Source: Choristoneura fumiferana | Lineage: Eukaryota; Arthropoda; Insecta; Lepidoptera; Tortricidae | Assembly (NCBI RefSeq): GCF_025370935.1 | Contig: NC_133473.1 | Location: 1,736,756-1,800,755 of the forward strand | Direction of reading: 5' to 3' | DNA length: 64,000 nt | Part shown: positions 61,201 through 64,000 of the stretch, one piece after another | Position numbering within the stretch: the stretch's first letter is position 1 | Layout of the letters: each line of letters opens with the position of its first letter | Translations under genes and position numbers: made by a program | The notes under the pieces: model-generated | Seen by the model: the letters and a program-made list of their open reading frames with translations, nothing else | What the model was told of the DNA's origin: nothing | Database searches by the model: none

Positions 61201-63978
61201 GGGATCTAGCTTGGTCTTATCTCTGGGACTACGCTTGTTACTCGAATTTTAGCCCAAGCAAAGCTCGGTCGCCCAGGCACTTTGATTTAAATGTTGAAAT
61301 GGATGTAAGCTCGGTGAAATTCTGATGGCCAGGATCGTCTTCGTAGGATGTAACTCTTCAACAGTTTATAGTATCAATTGGAAACTTTCTACGTTGTAGT
61401 TCTGATTCTGACAGTCAACAAAAGGTACAGTCAGCAAAAACAACTTATAGTAAAAATGCTTTTCTTACAAAAAAATATTTGGATATACTCTTGTTGAAAC
61501 TTTCTTTAAATACGATTCTCAATTATTCCTCACCGTTAATGACTGAGGCGTTTTGTCGCAGTGCGAGCGAGAGGGCGAGACTTCTGATCCTATCCTCGCT
61601 CTGCTTGCTCGCGCCCAGGTCGGACTGATACTCCGGTATTGGTTCGAGCAATACCTCGCCTGATGAACCCTGGAAAAACGAGAACCATCCAAATTAACAT
61701 TTAAAATTAATTTTCATTTTGGTTTACCTTTACACTTACAGCATTATTAAAAAAGTATTATGATAAAAGTAGTTATGCCGAATGAGTGTTATATAATTTA
61801 ATCATTATGCTTTTTTATAGTTATGCTTTTTGTTGTTATACTAAACTTTTATTAAAACTCATAATTTATGTAATAACTTTTTGATGAATATTATAATATT
61901 AATCGAAAAGTTGTTACACCAAAACTACCAACAATCCCAATTTTGGACATTCCACAAACCGATCGACTTACCCTGAACTTGTGCGCGCAGTGTACCATAA
62001 CATTATAATGCTCCGAAGTCTTATTGTTTCTTATCTGCCATTTGCGAAACGAGCGAGGCGGCGGTCGCTCAAATAGAGAATCTGTATAGAAAACATTAAC
62101 AGCCTTATTCATAAAAAATCCTTAATTGAGGTTTGATCGGTCTGTTACTTAGCAGACTGATTAAGCTTGTTAGACGGTTGTCAAGAAGTATGATTCATAA
62201 ACGCTTGCTAGCAGTCTGCTAGTTGTTGAGCCGCTGATAGACGGATTAGACGCGTTATGTTGGCCACCTTGACAAATCAAAGACAAAAAATGGCCTAATC
62301 GATAATTAAAAAAAAAAGTTGACAGCAGTGACAGCAAATTAGCAGGAAAAAAAATAAAAAGCGAGAAGTTTGTTTTCCCGCCATTTCCGATCCGCATGTT
62401 TATGTTGTGCAAAAAGCCATAATTATGTTAATCATTCTATTTTTTTTTTTCATATTTATTGTTGCTAATTTAGAGGATTTTTAAATACAAATTCCTGAAA
62501 ATATTTTTTCCTGGTTTTTTTTTAATCTTTGCGTAACTTCACCCTTCACTAAAATATCTTCGGTATGGTTTTTTGCTCTTGTCAAAGTCAGCTGTTCAAA
62601 CTTGTGGCGGCCATTTTGTGACTTAGCAGGGAGATAAAGGAGGGTCTACGGTCCGCTAACTTTAGCAGAGCCTTGATCGACTGATTAGCGCTAACAGACG
62701 TTTATGAATCATGTTTTTTAGCATCGGGCCTTCAAGGAGCCTTCAAGGAGGCTCTAACTTTTTATGAATAAGGCTGTAAATGATTATCCCTAAATTATAT
62801 AGATTTTTTTGGCGATTTAGTTTTCGGAAATTATTAATTTTTTGAAAATGTAAAAACAGACTCGTGAAGTTTAACAGCTGAAAGAGCCACTAGCCCAAAT
62901 AACTAAAAATATACTCGGACACCAATAAAAAAATATATTAAGGTAATTATAAAAACGCTACAAGCGAGCAGGGATTTAATAACATATAAAACAAATGCAA
63001 ATATAGATTTTGATTTCTCTGTTGGTAAATTTAAAGATTAATTTAGGAATAAGTTCACGCTATTTCAACTGAAATCAAACGTAAGTATTACAAATCTTAC
63101 CTTTGCATGTGCAAGAATAAATTCCGTATCCATCACTGCTCTTGTTCTTATCATGCTTCTCTTTCGTTTTGTTGGGCTTTCCATCATCTACCTGTCTCAT
63201 GTCTACGTCTGATTGGGTGTCTGAATCTTTGCTCTTATTCTTCGCCGCAATGCTTGATAGCGGAGCGTCATCATCTAAAAGAACGAAACGGTAAGGGATT
63301 TTATATGGTTTATATCAATCCAATTTATATAAAGTGTAAACAAACCGATTTTATCCGAATTCTTGTATAAACACCAAGTGGATCGAATGAATAACACATT
63401 CATCTGTAATTCGTGTCTTTTAACTAGACGTATAATCACTTTTTTCTCCAAAATTCACTTGATTTTAATAATTATTTTTCATTTGAAAAATCTTCGTCAA
63501 AATCTGACCTTATTTCTTGAATGAAACATGGGTATAATCTGCAGTAGCATGCATAGACTAGCGTAGAGATGGTGGAAAATTTGACATTTAAAAATCGGTT
63601 AATGCTCGATTTAATAAGCGATTTTTATTTACTTACGTTAAAATTTAAAAATAGTTCCTGCTTTTATAATTGAATAAACAGTCTTTGAAATTAAATCAAG
63701 TATTGTAAATAATAAAACGGACAAAAATACTTTGATCTATTCAAATAATAAATTAATCGATGTACTGAACAGATTAATTGTTTTGCACTTGATAAATGGC
63801 GTCTTTGTTTACACTTTCCATAAATTGGATTGATATAAACCATACCCCTTTTTTTTTAAACGCGCCATCGATGCGGTGAAAAAAAAAACGCGGTGTGCAT
63901 GATTCTTACTTAAGTGTTTTGATCAGAAAAAAAAAACTTAAACTTACTATTTTTACGTTGCCCTCCACTACGAATCAT
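58297..63978 (-). CDS. Unrecognised conserved-looking protein, about 301 aa, seven exons
   Basis: Exons in order on the minus strand: 63978-63948, 63274-63101, 62081-61972, 61669-61534, 60857-60691, 59027-58867 and 58423-58297. All six junctions are GT-AG and agree in phase. The ATG is preceded by an in-frame TAG. The first 70 residues are polar and Lys-rich (NKSKDSDTQSDVDMRQVDDG). The rest looks folded: YGIYSCTCK, FRKWQIRNNKTSEHYNVMVH, VRIDAQSGDVITIDELQ, VHTALNQLQGLMPGHYVMAH, DNALLYAPRNTGREQKLVLS and LPCAFTIYPNSVIKEQKK. The last exon either ends at TAA 58297-58299 after a basic tail (IKVKKTYK) or splices on at a weak donor after 58318. The GHYVMAHE...LLYAP segment faintly recalls the C-terminal domain of little elongation complex subunit 2 (ICE2/NARG2), but I would not name it on that. 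Introns hold MITEs at 59617-60184, 60250-60676, 62098-62778 and 63305-63844. Confidence 0.75.
58511..58577 (+). mobile_element. tRNA-headed SINE tail fragment
   Basis: GGCCCAAGCCCTCTTATTCT to a short tail, joined directly to the next element. Confidence 0.75.
58581..58822 (-). mobile_element. Poly(A)-tailed SINE/LINE end, reversed
   Basis: Same family as 8771-9048, inside the last intron of the minus-strand gene, ending 45 bases before an exon. Confidence 0.85.
59085..59528 (+). mobile_element. Two joined repeats: GCCGGAAGACGT element and SINE tail
   Basis: The first part resembles 16640-16930 (GCCGGAAGACGTCTACTGCT; GTGGCCCGCCCATTGCCACT). From 59418 on it is the SINE tail as in 51632-51942. 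Confidence 0.7.
59617..60184 (-). mobile_element. TIR element with ATATCAATCCAATTTATA ends (copy 1)
   Basis: Inverted relative of 63305-63844; about 570 bases, ends CAATCCAATTTATAAAAGTG and CACTATTTATAAATTGGATTG. No coding capacity. Confidence 0.85.
60250..60676 (+). mobile_element. MITE with AATGAGGGCTATCG ends (copy 3)
   Basis: Complete copy, 427 bases. It ends 14 bases from the exon at 60691, so the splice donor of that minus-strand exon lies just outside the element. Confidence 0.92.
62098..62778 (-). mobile_element. TIR element ending ACAGCCTTATTCATAAAAA (copy 2)
   Basis: About 680 bases with inverted ends AACAGCCTTATTCATAAAAA and TTTTTATGAATAAGGCTGT. Starts about 16 bases upstream of the minus-strand exon at 62081. 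Confidence 0.85.
63305..63844 (+). mobile_element. TIR element with ATATCAATCCAATTTATA ends (copy 2)
   Basis: Ends GGTTTATATCAATCCAATTT and complement; occupies most of the first intron of the minus-strand gene. Confidence 0.85.
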
Positions 63979-64000
63979 GCACTACAGGCACAGCATAGTC

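Noticed and set aside
1..64000. Bacterial or viral origin of any part
   Set aside because: All supported genes are spliced insect genes and the repeats are eukaryotic; no viral hallmark frame or bacterial operon was seen.

Overview
The window is nuclear DNA from an insect, most probably a moth or butterfly (Lepidoptera). Small exons sit in AT-rich introns and are joined by GT-AG junctions with matching phases. The proteins are insect-like. The spaces between exons are filled with short interspersed repeats typical of Lepidoptera: tRNA-headed SINEs, poly(A)-tailed SINE/LINE ends, palindromic MITEs and mariner/Tc1 relatives. There are no operons, rRNA genes or CRISPR arrays.

Genes from left to right. 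(1) About 1.9-12.0 kb, + strand: the 3' seven exons of a Lys/Arg/Ser-rich nuclear protein with an Asn/Gln-rich tail, with a possible alternative last exon at 7.2 kb. (2) 14.6 kb, +: a lone first exon resembling glycine N-methyltransferase. (3) 19.3-23.8 kb, +: glycine N-methyltransferase in five exons, with a one-base frame break near the C-terminus. (4) 27.2-28.6 kb, -: Sec61 gamma, complete in two coding exons, divergent from (5) 29.7-47.3 kb, +: exocyst subunit Exo70 in 16 coding exons. (6) 48.9-51.0 kb: a full-length mariner-type transposon with an intact transposase and 278-bp inverted repeats. (7) 58.3-64.0 kb, -: a seven-exon gene for an unrecognised protein of about 301 residues. Two weaker + strand exon candidates lie at 51.0 and 58.0 kb.

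The most unusual structure is in Exo70. The 3' end of one exon and its splice donor have been amplified into a roughly 2.6-kb, GC-rich array of 131-bp units. This puts 20 copies of the donor in a row before the next acceptor. The Exo70 exon at 34.24-34.45 kb also needs one extra base to stay in frame, as does GNMT. Both look like single-base losses from otherwise conserved genes, either assembly errors or real lesions.

The mobile-element landscape is rich. It includes a perfect-palindrome MITE family with two copies starting 7-13 bases after Exo70 splice donors. Several different hairpin MITEs share the end TACAGTC. A repeat family carries a tRNA-like pol III promoter between inverted arms; its copies show compensatory changes, and one copy is a head-to-head palindrome of two tRNA-like units. 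The housekeeping genes are functionally separate (nuclear RNA-associated, one-carbon metabolism, ER translocation, exocytosis). Apart from the Sec61 gamma/Exo70 divergent pair, nothing suggests co-regulation.
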